A stretch of DNA of 64,000 bases. Origin: GWF2-33-9 sp964500435. Its GTDB lineage: Bacteria > Bacteroidota > Ignavibacteria > Kapaibacteriales > UBA2268. The stretch spans positions 1 through 64,000 of the forward strand of contig CAZCNL010000010.1 of assembly GCA_964500435.1 (NCBI GenBank), written 5' to 3'. The translations under genes and the position numbers were made by a program. The notes beneath the pieces were generated by a model. The model ran no database searches, was not told the DNA's origin, and saw only the letters and a program-made list of their open reading frames with translations. Positions 1 through 7,830 of the stretch are shown here, in pieces. The stretch's first letter is position 1. Each line of letters starts with the position of its first letter.

Positions 1-83
1 AGAAAGAGAAATTACTTTGTTCAAATAAATTTTGCCGAGAAAAATTATTTATTCACAACTGCGAGTGGAAATTCATTGCGTCG

Positions 84-136
84 ATGCTACAAAGCAATTG
101 CGGGAGGTGTGGTAGTTCCGCTTCGCTTTGTAGCAT
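84..136. repeat. Inverted repeat, 12-bp arms
   Basis: Arms ATGCTACAAAGC (84-95) and GCTTTGTAGCAT (125-136) are perfect reverse complements around a 29-base G+C-richer middle. There is no T-run after it, so it does not look like an ordinary intrinsic terminator. The rest of 1-234 is AT-rich and shows no gene I can support. It could be the relic of a small mobile repeat or an RNA stem. Confidence 0.5.
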
Positions 137-234
137 ATTTGTATTAGTGTTGTTACCACAAGCAGAAATTCCCTTAATGCTTAAATAGAGGGAAAAAAAT
201 ATATAATTTTTTTCAATAATTTAAAGGTTTCGAA

Positions 235-1041
235 ATGAATAAAAATTTAGTTAAATTATTTCTTATAGTGTATTTATTTATCTTCGCAGGGAACCATTTA
301 TATTCACAAGCAACTTCATTTTGTATAGAGCAAGCGAAACTACAATTCCCTGAGTTAATTTGTGATCCAACAATTAGTCAAAGTTATACAGCAAACTATA
401 TGGGCTGTGCCGTTGATGTTTTGATTAATATCACTTATTGTAAGTATCAAGACCCAAATTGTTCCGCCGACTCAATTCCAGTGATATTTTATAATATTTC
501 TTCGATTGATTGGAATTATGATAGTTGTCAAAATTTAACAGCCTATATTTTTCCAGGTTATCCAGATAATTGGGGTACAATCAATGACTATGGTTTTAAA
601 CAAATGATGAAATCTATCGATGTTCAAGTGGCGACAAATATTTTTGTTAATTATTATAATTCTTTACAAGATTATGAAAAAACACAATTCAATTGTCCGG
701 GAACACCACCAAATTGTGATTTTCCAAATTGTTCCGCTGTTAATGTAATAGCCAGTAATCCTAAATGTGAACAATTATGTTTAGCAAGTAGAAACGTTGG
801 AACAAATGGTCCGAGATATTACTTAGGTTTTGCACCTTGTGATGATAATAACCAAAGTTGTTGCATTACCGAATTCAAGATGTGTATGTGTGGAAACGAA
901 GTAAAACAAATTGAAACAACTTGGCCCACAACTTTTGTTTGTCAAGGAGCATTACCACCTTCAAATGGATGCATCATTCCACCAGACTACACACCAATTT
1001 TCAATTTCCCTTATTGTATTGCATTTTGTGATGAAAATTAA
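235..1041 (+). CDS. Secreted cysteine-rich hypothetical protein
   Basis: 268 residues. The N-terminus (MNKNLVKLFLIVYLFIFAG) is a clear signal peptide, with likely cleavage near residue 25. The mature part has about twenty cysteines, several in NC, SCC and CMC clusters, which suggests a disulfide-stabilised exported protein. I recognise no family, and there is no T9SS sorting domain at its C-terminus. The next gene starts 18 bases downstream and does carry a sorting domain, so the two probably form an operon of exported proteins. Function unknown. Confidence 0.75.
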   Translation: MNKNLVKLFLIVYLFIFAGNHLYSQATSFCIEQAKLQFPELICDPTISQSYTANYMGCAVDVLINITYCKYQDPNCSADSIPVIFYNISSIDWNYDSCQNLTAYIFPGYPDNWGTINDYGFKQMMKSIDVQVATNIFVNYYNSLQDYEKTQFNCPGTPPNCDFPNCSAVNVIASNPKCEQLCLASRNVGTNGPRYYLGFAPCDDNNQSCCITEFKMCMCGNEVKQIETTWPTTFVCQGALPPSNGCIIPPDYTPIFNFPYCIAFCDEN

Positions 1042-1059
1042 TTTTAAAGGAGGTACAAA

Positions 1060-1518
1060 ATGTTAAAAAAACTAATAATTATTATTATGTTGCTTGATAT
1101 TGGTATTGTATTTAGTCAAGATTTAAAACCTATAATAAAATATAATACAATACCATTGCAACAAAAAGTAATTAAAAGAATATCCAAAGATTACACTTTT
1201 ACAATTTCAAAGATTTCAAAAATGGACAGAAATCATAAAGTTTTAGTATCTTATGATTTTGGTGTTAATTGGGTAGAAGAACAAAATAATAATGGGATAC
1301 TTATTTATCCTAATCCAACATTAAATGGTGAAGTAACTGTGAAGTTATCAAATACAAACTCATCGTTTACGAACATAAAATTGTTCGATAAAGAAGGTAA
1401 TTTGATTAATTTCACAAAGGAATTCAAATTACTTAATTCCTTTAAAATTACAGGATTAAACAAAGGTGTTTATTATCTTAATTTTAACGGTGAAATAAGT
1501 CCTTTTATTGTTGAGTAA
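1060..1518 (+). CDS. Small secreted protein with T9SS sorting domain
   Basis: 152 residues. Residues 1-20 form a signal peptide ending FSQ. From about residue 78 the sequence GILIYPNPTLNGEVTVKL starts a type A T9SS C-terminal sorting domain: the YPNP signature, then a beta strand, a 'KLFDKEGN' turn and the closing 'GLNKGVYYLNF'. Nearly half the protein is therefore secretion signal; the cargo is only some 55 residues. A strong ribosome-binding site (AAAGGAGG) lies 7 bases before the ATG. A terminator follows at 1525-1553. The cargo function is unknown. Confidence 0.8.
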   Translation: MLKKLIIIIMLLDIGIVFSQDLKPIIKYNTIPLQQKVIKRISKDYTFTISKISKMDRNHKVLVSYDFGVNWVEEQNNNGILIYPNPTLNGEVTVKLSNTNSSFTNIKLFDKEGNLINFTKEFKLLNSFKITGLNKGVYYLNFNGEISPFIVE

Positions 1519-1524
1519 AATAAG

Positions 1525-1553
1525 GGTTGTCTCATAATATAAATGAGGCAACC
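1525..1553 (+). terminator. Intrinsic terminator
   Basis: GGTTGTCTCAT (1525-1535) pairs with ATGAGGCAACC (1543-1553), one G-T pair, 7-base loop, followed by GTTTAAATTTTTT. It closes the 235-1518 operon. Confidence 0.8.
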
Positions 1554-1593
1554 TGTTTAAATTTTTTAATAATTTATAAACAAGGATAAACAA

Positions 1594-3216
1594 ATGAAAA
1601 AGATTTATTTAATAATATTTTTTATACCAATTTTGTTGAAAAGCACTGTTCCAGAAATACCTGAATTTGATTACGAAAAAATTATAAATTACGATATATA
1701 TTCTGATAATAGAACAGTCTGGGAAGTTGGCTTTTATGATTTAAAATCTTTTTATCTCTTAGTTCCAAATATATCTATTCCATTGCCAACAAGAGACGAT
1801 TTTACAAAAGGTAGCTATTTTATTGCACCAACATTATTAAGTAAAGATGGTTCAATAATTAAACGAACTGAAACACGGAAAACAGGGACTTATTTTGATT
1901 CGTTAAGTGATACTATGCATATGTTATCTTATATTGTGGTTGATGAGAACAAAATTAGAATTATTTGCTTTCGAGGCTTTCCGGGATTTTTAAGAATTAA
2001 CTTCGATGCTCCCCCGGTTATTTTTGACTTTAATCACAACTTAGAATTACAAAAAGTAAAAACAGACACAACTTATTTCCATCCGAATCATGGATCATAC
2101 TTAGTTATAAAAGATGGACATTATTATTTTGGATACAACGACCTTAAATTCTTGCAAGATTCGAATGGATATGTATTAAAACGGTGGGGTGAGTATTATA
2201 TTAAGGAATATAAAGAGACTGATAATTATTTAGAAGATATGCATAAAGACATAAAATTAAAATTCCCCTCTGATACCGTAGATACATTGTTACGAGAATT
2301 AATGAATGAATTTACATTTGGAATACAAAAGTATCCGAATGAAGGACAAATATCAGCATATTTTTACTTTAAAGACACAACCGGCAAATTATACCAAAGA
2401 TTATGCTATTTCGATAAAGAAGGAAATTATTTATATTGCAATAAAGAAAAATTACCTCCAATTTTTATTAAATTATCGAATTATAATTCGATTTTTGATA
2501 AAGATGGCAATGTATATACATTTAATCGTAATCTTGATAAAAGTGAAAGTATTCCACCAACGCTAATAAAATATGATAATAAAGGCAATGTAATATGGGA
2601 AACAGCACTGCCATTGGATTTAAAGGAAAATGATAGCTTAAAAGTATATATTTTTCGAAACAATATAGTAGCAAAATTTTTAGATTCGAATCACATCATA
2701 GTATTTTATTCAAAATATTATTATGGTCCCGATAAATCAAAGATACATTTTCCATTTTTCTATATCTACGATACCGATGGCAATTTATTAAAAGCGTATG
2801 AATGGGATAGAACCATAGAAGGAAATTCAAGATGGTGGTTAATACAAGATGTACATAAAGAAGATGATGACCACCTGTTTTTAATAGGTCGACCAACATC
2901 AAATATGGCAATCGATGACAGAATAATAGTAAGTAGAATAAGGTTTTCAACAACTGATGTAAAAGATAATACTAAAAATAAAATCACAAAACTTGAAGTT
3001 TACCCAAACCCTGCGATGGACGAAATAAACATTAATATGAAAGACAACATATATAATTACAGAATAATAGATGTTTTGGGGAAAGTAATTCAAACGGGCA
3101 AAACACAAGGCAAAATTAATATTAATGATTTAATTACAGGTCAATATAGTTTAGAAGTTACTGACAATAATAAACATATTTTTCGAAATTTATTAAAAAA
3201 TAATAAACAAGGATAA
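1594..3216 (+). CDS. Secreted protein with T9SS sorting domain, tandem copy A
   Basis: 540 residues. The N-terminus (MKKIYLIIFFIPILLKS) is a signal peptide. The body (about 25-450) is rich in aromatic beta strands with repeated 'YDNKGNVIWE' and 'FDKEGNYLY' type segments, which suggests a beta-propeller-like fold, but I recognise no named family. Residues about 463-540 (KLEVYPNPAMDEININ to the end) are a T9SS type A sorting domain. A second copy begins 5 bases after the stop, with the same leader sequence before its ATG (AATAAACAAGGATAAACAAATG). This copy is the complete one. Confidence 0.8.
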   Translation: MKKIYLIIFFIPILLKSTVPEIPEFDYEKIINYDIYSDNRTVWEVGFYDLKSFYLLVPNISIPLPTRDDFTKGSYFIAPTLLSKDGSIIKRTETRKTGTYFDSLSDTMHMLSYIVVDENKIRIICFRGFPGFLRINFDAPPVIFDFNHNLELQKVKTDTTYFHPNHGSYLVIKDGHYYFGYNDLKFLQDSNGYVLKRWGEYYIKEYKETDNYLEDMHKDIKLKFPSDTVDTLLRELMNEFTFGIQKYPNEGQISAYFYFKDTTGKLYQRLCYFDKEGNYLYCNKEKLPPIFIKLSNYNSIFDKDGNVYTFNRNLDKSESIPPTLIKYDNKGNVIWETALPLDLKENDSLKVYIFRNNIVAKFLDSNHIIVFYSKYYYGPDKSKIHFPFFYIYDTDGNLLKAYEWDRTIEGNSRWWLIQDVHKEDDDHLFLIGRPTSNMAIDDRIIVSRIRFSTTDVKDNTKNKITKLEVYPNPAMDEININMKDNIYNYRIIDVLGKVIQTGKTQGKININDLITGQYSLEVTDNNKHIFRNLLKNNKQG

Positions 3217-3220
3217 ACAA

Positions 3221-4390
3221 ATGAAAAAGATTTATTTAATAATATTTTTTATACCAATTTTGTTGAAAAGCACTGTTCCAGAAATACCTGAATTTGATTA
3301 CGAAAAAATTATAAATTACGATATATATTCTGATAATAGAACAGTCTGGGAAGTTGGCTTTTATGATTTAAAATCTTTTTATCTCTTAGTTCCAAATATA
3401 TCTATTAAATTTCCAACAAGAGACGATTTTACAAAAGGTAGCTTTTTTATTGCACCAACATTATTGGGGAAAGATGGTTCTCTAATAAAAATAACAGAAA
3501 CACGAAGAACAGGCACATATTTTGATTCATTGGCCGATACAGCTCATATTTTCTCTTATGTCCTTTCTGACGAAAATAAAATAAGAATTATTTGCAAGCG
3601 AGGATATCCAACATATTTGAGTTATTCTTTCAAATCACACCCACTGATATTTGATTTTAATTACAACTTAGAATTGCAAAAAGTAAAAACAGACACAACT
3701 TATTTCCATCCGAATTATGGATCATACTTAGTTATAAAAGATGGACATTATTATTTTGGATACAACGACCTTAAATTCTTGCAAGATTCGAATGGATATG
3801 TATTAAAACGGTGGGGTGAGTATTATATTAAGGAATATAAAGAGACTGATAATTATTTAGAAGATATGCATAAAGACATAAAATTAAAATTCCCCTCTGA
3901 TACCGTAGATACATTGTTACGAGAATTAATGAATGAATTTACATTTGGAATACAAAAGTATCCGAATGAAGGACAAATATCAGCATATTTTTACTTTAAA
4001 GACACAACCGGCAAATTATACCAAAGATTATGCTATTTCGATAAAGAAGGAAATTATTTGTATTGTAATAAAGAAAAATTGCCAACAGTCATTATAACAG
4101 GTTCGATTTATGATAAAGATGAAAATGCATATACATTTAATCGCAATCTTGATAAAAGTGAAAGTACTCCACCAACGTTAATAAAATATGATAATAAAGG
4201 CAATGTAATATGGGAAACAGCATTACCATTGGATTTAAAGGAAAATGATAGCTTAAAAGTATATATTTTTCGAAACAATATAGTAGCAAAATTTTTAGAT
4301 TCGAATCACATCATAGTATTTTATTCAAAATATTATTATGGTCCCGATAAATCAAGGATACTTTTCCCTCGTTTGTCGAAGAAAAAATAA
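3221..4390 (+). pseudogene. Truncated tandem copy B of the 1594 gene
   Basis: 389 codons. By eye the first 61 codons match copy A base for base. Codons 62-147 differ heavily, most of the rest is near identical, and a second small patch differs (PTVIITGSIYDKDENAY in place of PPIFIKLSNYNSIFDKDGNVY). Identity to copy A ends near 4355 and the frame then runs out in RILFPRLSKKK. The sorting domain and the last ~150 residues are lost, so the product should enter the periplasm but not be anchored by T9SS. The break coincides with the left edge of the prophage sequence. The patchy divergence looks like recombination or gene conversion. Confidence 0.75.
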
Positions 4391-4524
4391 CTTACGGTGC
4401 AACCGCAGCATTACGCAACCTGCTTTTCGACGGTGATTACAAGTATAAAGACATTATACGCCCTGCTGTAACAATCAAGCAGTCTTATTCCGTAACCTTT
4501 GCTCAACCATCTCTTAAGAAATAA
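4351..4524 (+). pseudogene. C-terminal fragment of an unrecognised (probably phage) gene
   Basis: A second open frame crosses the break in copy B and ends at TAA 4522-4524. It reads EEKITYGATAALRNLLFDGD and ends SVTFAQPSLKK. It has no start codon, and its upstream part lies in copy B sequence. Its base composition is like the prophage and unlike copy B. It is best read as the 3' end of a gene whose 5' part was lost when the prophage edge formed. I cannot name the family. Confidence 0.5.
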
Positions 4525-4540
4525 CTTAAACACCCAAAAA

Positions 4541-4565
4541 CCCCTCCTGAACTAAACAGGAGGGG
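4541..4565 (-). terminator. Stem-loop, terminator-like on the minus strand
   Basis: CCCCTCCTG (4541-4549) and CAGGAGGGG (4557-4565) form a perfect 9-bp stem with a 7-base loop. The A5 run just before it becomes a T-run on the minus strand. On the plus strand it sits 26 bases before the next ATG and might instead insulate or fold the leader. Confidence 0.55.
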
Positions 4566-4591
4566 CAAGGGCAAACTAAAAGGAATAAAAA

Positions 4592-5755
4592 ATGAACGAA
4601 GAAATAATATTGATAAATGTATCAGACATTGCTTCGCACCCGAAGCAAGAAGAAATTTACGGCGAAATGAGCCTCGAGCCCGAATTCATCGCATCAGTCA
4701 AAGATGATGGTATCTTAAATCCAATCATAGTAACCTATTCAAATCTATTTGGCGGGATTTCTGATTGCAAATACACGAGTATATCAGGTCATCGCAGACT
4801 TGCAGCTTGCAGGGAATTGAATATTGAACAAATTCCTGCTATTATAAGAGAATATAATTCAGCCGAAGATTCTGTAAAATCTCTCCTTGCTCTAAACTTC
4901 CAAAGAGAGAAAAATGACACTCAAAGAATAAATGAATTTTTGGCATACAAGCAAATATTGTGCCAAATCGGCAAAAAGCACAAGGGCAAAGGTGTTTACA
5001 CTGACACTGTATTTGATAATGATGAGTTTTCGACACTTGTCAAAAACTTAAAAATCGACCCTCAGCGACCCTTAAATTCGACAGATATTTTGAAAAATAT
5101 TTGCGGTTTTGCAGAAAGAGAGCAAAAATATATGACTGTAATTTTTGATGCTGATTATCAGCCTCGAACAATCGAAAAACTTACAAAATTAGGACTTTCG
5201 CTCGATGACCATAATGCTTTGCTGAGTTTTTGGAATGATATACGAACTGAAGTAACTTCGAAGCAACGAACACTTAAAAATGCGCACGATGCAATCAAGT
5301 CAGCAATTAATATGTACGCTGCAAAGCTCGAAGAGCAGAACAAAAAGCCTGCAAAAAAAGCTACGCCGGACAAACAAAAGCCAAAAGTAGCGGCAGAAGT
5401 GCCAAAACCAAAAGTAGCGGTAGAAGTGCCGAAACAAGCCAAATTTGTGTATCTGTCCGGACCGATAAGCAATAATAATAAATACGTCGATGACTTTGCG
5501 AAAGCAGAGAAGGCAGTAAAAGATTTATTTCCTTCAAATTACAAGGTTATCAATCCTGCTAAGTTTTCAATCGATAAAACGGGAGACGAACATGTAGACT
5601 GGATTAAATACATGGCAGAGGAAGCGATACCGCAACTACTGTCAGAAGCATGCGATGCCATTGCGATGCTCAAAGGCTGGGAGAATTCGAAAGGAGCGTC
5701 AGTTGAACATGCGATCGCAAAAGCGATGGACTACACGATTGTTTATTTAACTTAA
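4592..5755 (+). CDS. ParB-like domain fused to deoxyribosyltransferase-like (DUF4406) domain
   Basis: 387 residues. Residues 1-120 are a ParB/Sulfiredoxin-type N-terminal domain: IILINVSDIASHP, then the SISGHRRLAACRELN box at 64-77. Residues about 255-280 are a charged linker with repeats of KPKVAAEVP. Residues about 285-387 (FVYLSGPISNNNKYVDDF ... KGASVEHAIAKAM) match DUF4406, a relative of nucleoside 2-deoxyribosyltransferases; the Glu in GASVEHA is at the usual catalytic position. ParB-like proteins are common in Mu-like phages before the head genes. The fusion suggests DNA binding combined with nucleotide handling, which is inference. Confidence 0.75.
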   Translation: MNEEIILINVSDIASHPKQEEIYGEMSLEPEFIASVKDDGILNPIIVTYSNLFGGISDCKYTSISGHRRLAACRELNIEQIPAIIREYNSAEDSVKSLLALNFQREKNDTQRINEFLAYKQILCQIGKKHKGKGVYTDTVFDNDEFSTLVKNLKIDPQRPLNSTDILKNICGFAEREQKYMTVIFDADYQPRTIEKLTKLGLSLDDHNALLSFWNDIRTEVTSKQRTLKNAHDAIKSAINMYAAKLEEQNKKPAKKATPDKQKPKVAAEVPKPKVAVEVPKQAKFVYLSGPISNNNKYVDDFAKAEKAVKDLFPSNYKVINPAKFSIDKTGDEHVDWIKYMAEEAIPQLLSEACDAIAMLKGWENSKGASVEHAIAKAMDYTIVYLT

Positions 5756-5768
5756 CCGGGGTGGTTTA

Positions 5769-6017
5769 ATGTTTTGTCCGAAATGTTCAAGTGATAATTG
5801 GTCTGTAATCAAAAAGTATTCTTTTCGTCGTTTTGTTGAAGGAAAAGGCTGGGTTTACTCTGATGAATATGATACACGTAGATTGCTCTGCAATAACTGC
5901 ATGAGTGTCTTTTTGGTTGAATCTAAAATCGTATTCAAGGAGGAATTTGATGAACTAAAACACAAAAAGAGAATCACTGTAGTTCACAAATCACCATTCG
6001 ACGAGGATGCGAAATGA
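5769..6017 (+). CDS. Small zinc-ribbon protein
   Basis: 82 residues. CPKC at residues 3-6 and CNNC at 42-45 form a four-cysteine zinc ribbon. The middle is basic and aromatic (KKYSFRRFVEGKGW). It lies 13 bases after the ParB fusion, and its stop overlaps the next start (ATGA), so it is translated with the MuF gene. Function unknown; a nucleic-acid-binding role is possible. Confidence 0.65.
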   Translation: MFCPKCSSDNWSVIKKYSFRRFVEGKGWVYSDEYDTRRLLCNNCMSVFLVESKIVFKEEFDELKHKKRITVVHKSPFDEDAK

Positions 6018-7006
6018 AAGAATTTTTAAAAGCAGTGAAAGAGTTGGTTGAAAGACTTTACAAAGAAGGGCGCCCGGGCGACATTAGCAAAGAAATCAAA
6101 GCTTTAGCAAAACAATACAAAATCGGCGAGCAAGGTTTGAGAGAAGCTAAGAAAATACAGAATGCTTACCAAAGCAATTTGGAAGATGAATTTATCAAAA
6201 AATTCACGAAAGAATTTACTGTAAGTGAATTTGATAGAATTTCTGAAAACTTTCAAAAGAATGTAGTCGAGTCCGTTAAGCGTTCCATGCGTTCATCTGA
6301 CCCTGATATAGCTGTAAAAGCAGTAAAAAGGCTGGGTGTTGTAGCAGAAAGGCATTTACGGACAGTTGTCCAAACAGCAAAGGACGGCATCAACCAGGCT
6401 CAGGTAATCGAAGATGCCAAGAACTCAGGCATTAAGCAAATGCGGTACGTCGGCCCTAAAACAAGTCTTCGCCCTTTTTGTTTCAAGCACGTTGGTAAAA
6501 TCTACACTATCGAAGAAATCAAAAATATGAGCAATGGTCAAGGTTTGCCCGTATTGTACTTTGGCGGCGGCTATAACTGCCGTCACAGGTGGGTCGCTGT
6601 GGAAGGCGAGGAACAGAATGGAGTTTTTCTCCACGAAAGTTTTAAGGCGAAATACGGCAGCAATGTGCCGAAAGTAGTTGCAGAAGAAATAAAAGGAGCC
6701 GAATTACTTGCCGCTCACGGTAAAGTGGAAATCAATCCTTACCGTCAGGAGCAAGAAAAAGCCGATACAGATTTGTTCTTCGACGGCAAACCTGCGCAAT
6801 TGAAACAAACAAATTCGCAAAACGAAAATATTTTTAGACAAAAACTTCGGGATGCTCGTCATCAAGCTGATAACGTAATAATAATTTTTAACGGTTTGCC
6901 TGATGAATCAAGGTCGATAGAAATCGCAAAGAATTGGCTTAGAAAGCATCCCGAAAAGAAATTGATAATATACAATAAACAAACTCAAAAATTTAAGGAG
7001 ATTTAA
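6014..7006 (+). CDS. MuF-type head protein with C-terminal nuclease/toxin-like domain
   Basis: 330 residues. Residues about 40-200 look like a MuF/SPP1 gp7 minor head protein: a helical N-part, then RPFCFKHVGKIY (C156, H159) and GGGYNCRHRW (C189, R190), the usual Cys/His pattern of the domain. Residues about 245-330 are different: DTDLFFDGKPAQLKQTNSQN followed by QADNVIIIFNG, the layout of CdiA-CT and MuF-associated nuclease toxins (acidic strand, then ExK, then a helix and a hydrophobic strand). The expected Glu is Gln (Q262-L-K264), so activity is uncertain. Two small acidic genes follow at once, the position of immunity genes. MuF normally follows the portal; here it is on the opposite strand. 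Confidence 0.65.
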   Translation: MKEFLKAVKELVERLYKEGRPGDISKEIKALAKQYKIGEQGLREAKKIQNAYQSNLEDEFIKKFTKEFTVSEFDRISENFQKNVVESVKRSMRSSDPDIAVKAVKRLGVVAERHLRTVVQTAKDGINQAQVIEDAKNSGIKQMRYVGPKTSLRPFCFKHVGKIYTIEEIKNMSNGQGLPVLYFGGGYNCRHRWVAVEGEEQNGVFLHESFKAKYGSNVPKVVAEEIKGAELLAAHGKVEINPYRQEQEKADTDLFFDGKPAQLKQTNSQNENIFRQKLRDARHQADNVIIIFNGLPDESRSIEIAKNWLRKHPEKKLIIYNKQTQKFKEI

Positions 7007-7007
7007 A

Positions 7008-7196
7008 ATGAAATACGCAGACTGGGTAGATGATTTTGAAAGCGGCACAATCGAATGGAATATCGAAACTGCTTGTTATGCTTTGGGCGCCATCGAGTCT
7101 GATCGCCTCCACGGTGATTTAACCGATGAAGAAGCTGAAAAACTTAAAAAAATGCTTCCGTTGACAAAGGAAGATCTCGCTAAAATTGATTTTTAA
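7008..7196 (+). CDS. Small acidic protein, duplicate 1 (candidate immunity protein)
   Basis: 62 residues, strongly acidic. It starts MKYADWVDDFESGTIEWNIE and then goes its own way (ESDRLHGDLTDEEAEKLKKM). The start lies 1 base after the MuF stop, and its AAGGAG ribosome site lies inside the end of that gene. The next gene is a duplicate of its first half. Its small size, acidity and position right after a toxin-like domain suggest an immunity role; that is inference from context and no family is recognised. Confidence 0.6.
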   Translation: MKYADWVDDFESGTIEWNIETACYALGAIESDRLHGDLTDEEAEKLKKMLPLTKEDLAKIDF

Positions 7197-7213
7197 ACAA
7201 AAGGAGATTTAAA

Positions 7214-7402
7214 ATGAAATACGGTGACTGGGTAGATGATTTTGAAAGCGGCACAATCGAATGGAATATCGAAACTGCTTGTTATGTGCTGGGTATTCTT
7301 TTCTCAGATTATATAAATCATCAGATAACCGAAAAGGAGTATGACGAACTGGTAAAAATGGTGCCTATCTCTAAAGAAGTCAAAGACAAAATTAACTGGT
7401 GA
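7214..7402 (+). CDS. Small acidic protein, duplicate 2 (candidate immunity protein)
   Basis: 62 residues. The 86 bases from its AAGGAG site through codon 24 match the previous gene at 84 positions, but the second half (SDYINHQITEKEYDELVKM) shares only the pattern 'acidic helix, then LxxMxPxxKE'. This is a duplication with a fixed first half and a changed second half. Same proposed role as its neighbour. Its stop overlaps the possible GTG start of the DUF2513 gene. Confidence 0.6.
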   Translation: MKYGDWVDDFESGTIEWNIETACYVLGILFSDYINHQITEKEYDELVKMVPISKEVKDKINW

Positions 7403-7785
7403 ACAATATGAGAAGAGATTTAGATTTGGTAAGACATCTGCTGCTTAAGCTCGAAGGAGAGCAATCTTATAAGGATGCAAAAGAATCCGCAGCAGATGCA
7501 GCTTTGCTGACAAATACGAAGATTACGAAAAAAACTGTCCATGAACATTATTTATGGCTTTTTGATGCGGGATTTATTGAGGCTCAGCTCATCGCAAGAG
7601 CTGGCGGTTACAGCGTTGTTTATCCTCGCAGGCTTACATGGGCAGGCGCAGAGTATTTGGATTGCGTACGAGATTCGAAAATCTGGAGAGAAACCAAAAG
7701 TAAACTTTCGGCAGTTGGCTCGGCTTCGCTTCCGATTATCCAAAAATTAGCAGAAAGCATAATCAAAAAAGTGCTTTCCATTTAA
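7399..7785 (+). CDS. DUF2513 family protein
   Basis: 128 residues. RRDLDLVRHLLLKLEGE at the start, a helical middle ending LWLFDAGFIEAQ, and RRLTWAGAEYLDCVRDSKIW match DUF2513, a winged-helix-like family that is frequent in prophages. Start choice: GTG 7399 overlaps the upstream stop; ATG 7408 is equally possible. It is the last gene of the + strand cluster that begins at 4592, and a terminator follows. The usual function of the family is not established; DNA binding is likely from the fold. Confidence 0.75.
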   Translation: MNNMRRDLDLVRHLLLKLEGEQSYKDAKESAADAALLTNTKITKKTVHEHYLWLFDAGFIEAQLIARAGGYSVVYPRRLTWAGAEYLDCVRDSKIWRETKSKLSAVGSASLPIIQKLAESIIKKVLSI

Positions 7786-7806
7786 TAATTTTTTAAACCA
7801 AATCCA

Positions 7807-7828
7807 AAAGCCCTCAAACGAGGGCTTT
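7807..7828. terminator. Bidirectional terminator between convergent phage operons
   Basis: AAAGCCCTC (7807-7815), loop AAAC, GAGGGCTTT (7820-7828), with T7 from 7826 on the plus strand and an A-run on the other side. It ends the 4592-7785 cluster and serves the leftward head operon, whose last stop codon is at 7831. Confidence 0.85.
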
Positions 7829-7830
7829 TT

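Noticed and set aside
6995..7286. Diversity-generating retroelement as the source of the duplicated halves
   Set aside because: No reverse transcriptase gene is present, and the differences between the copies are not adenine-biased; the second halves are simply unrelated.
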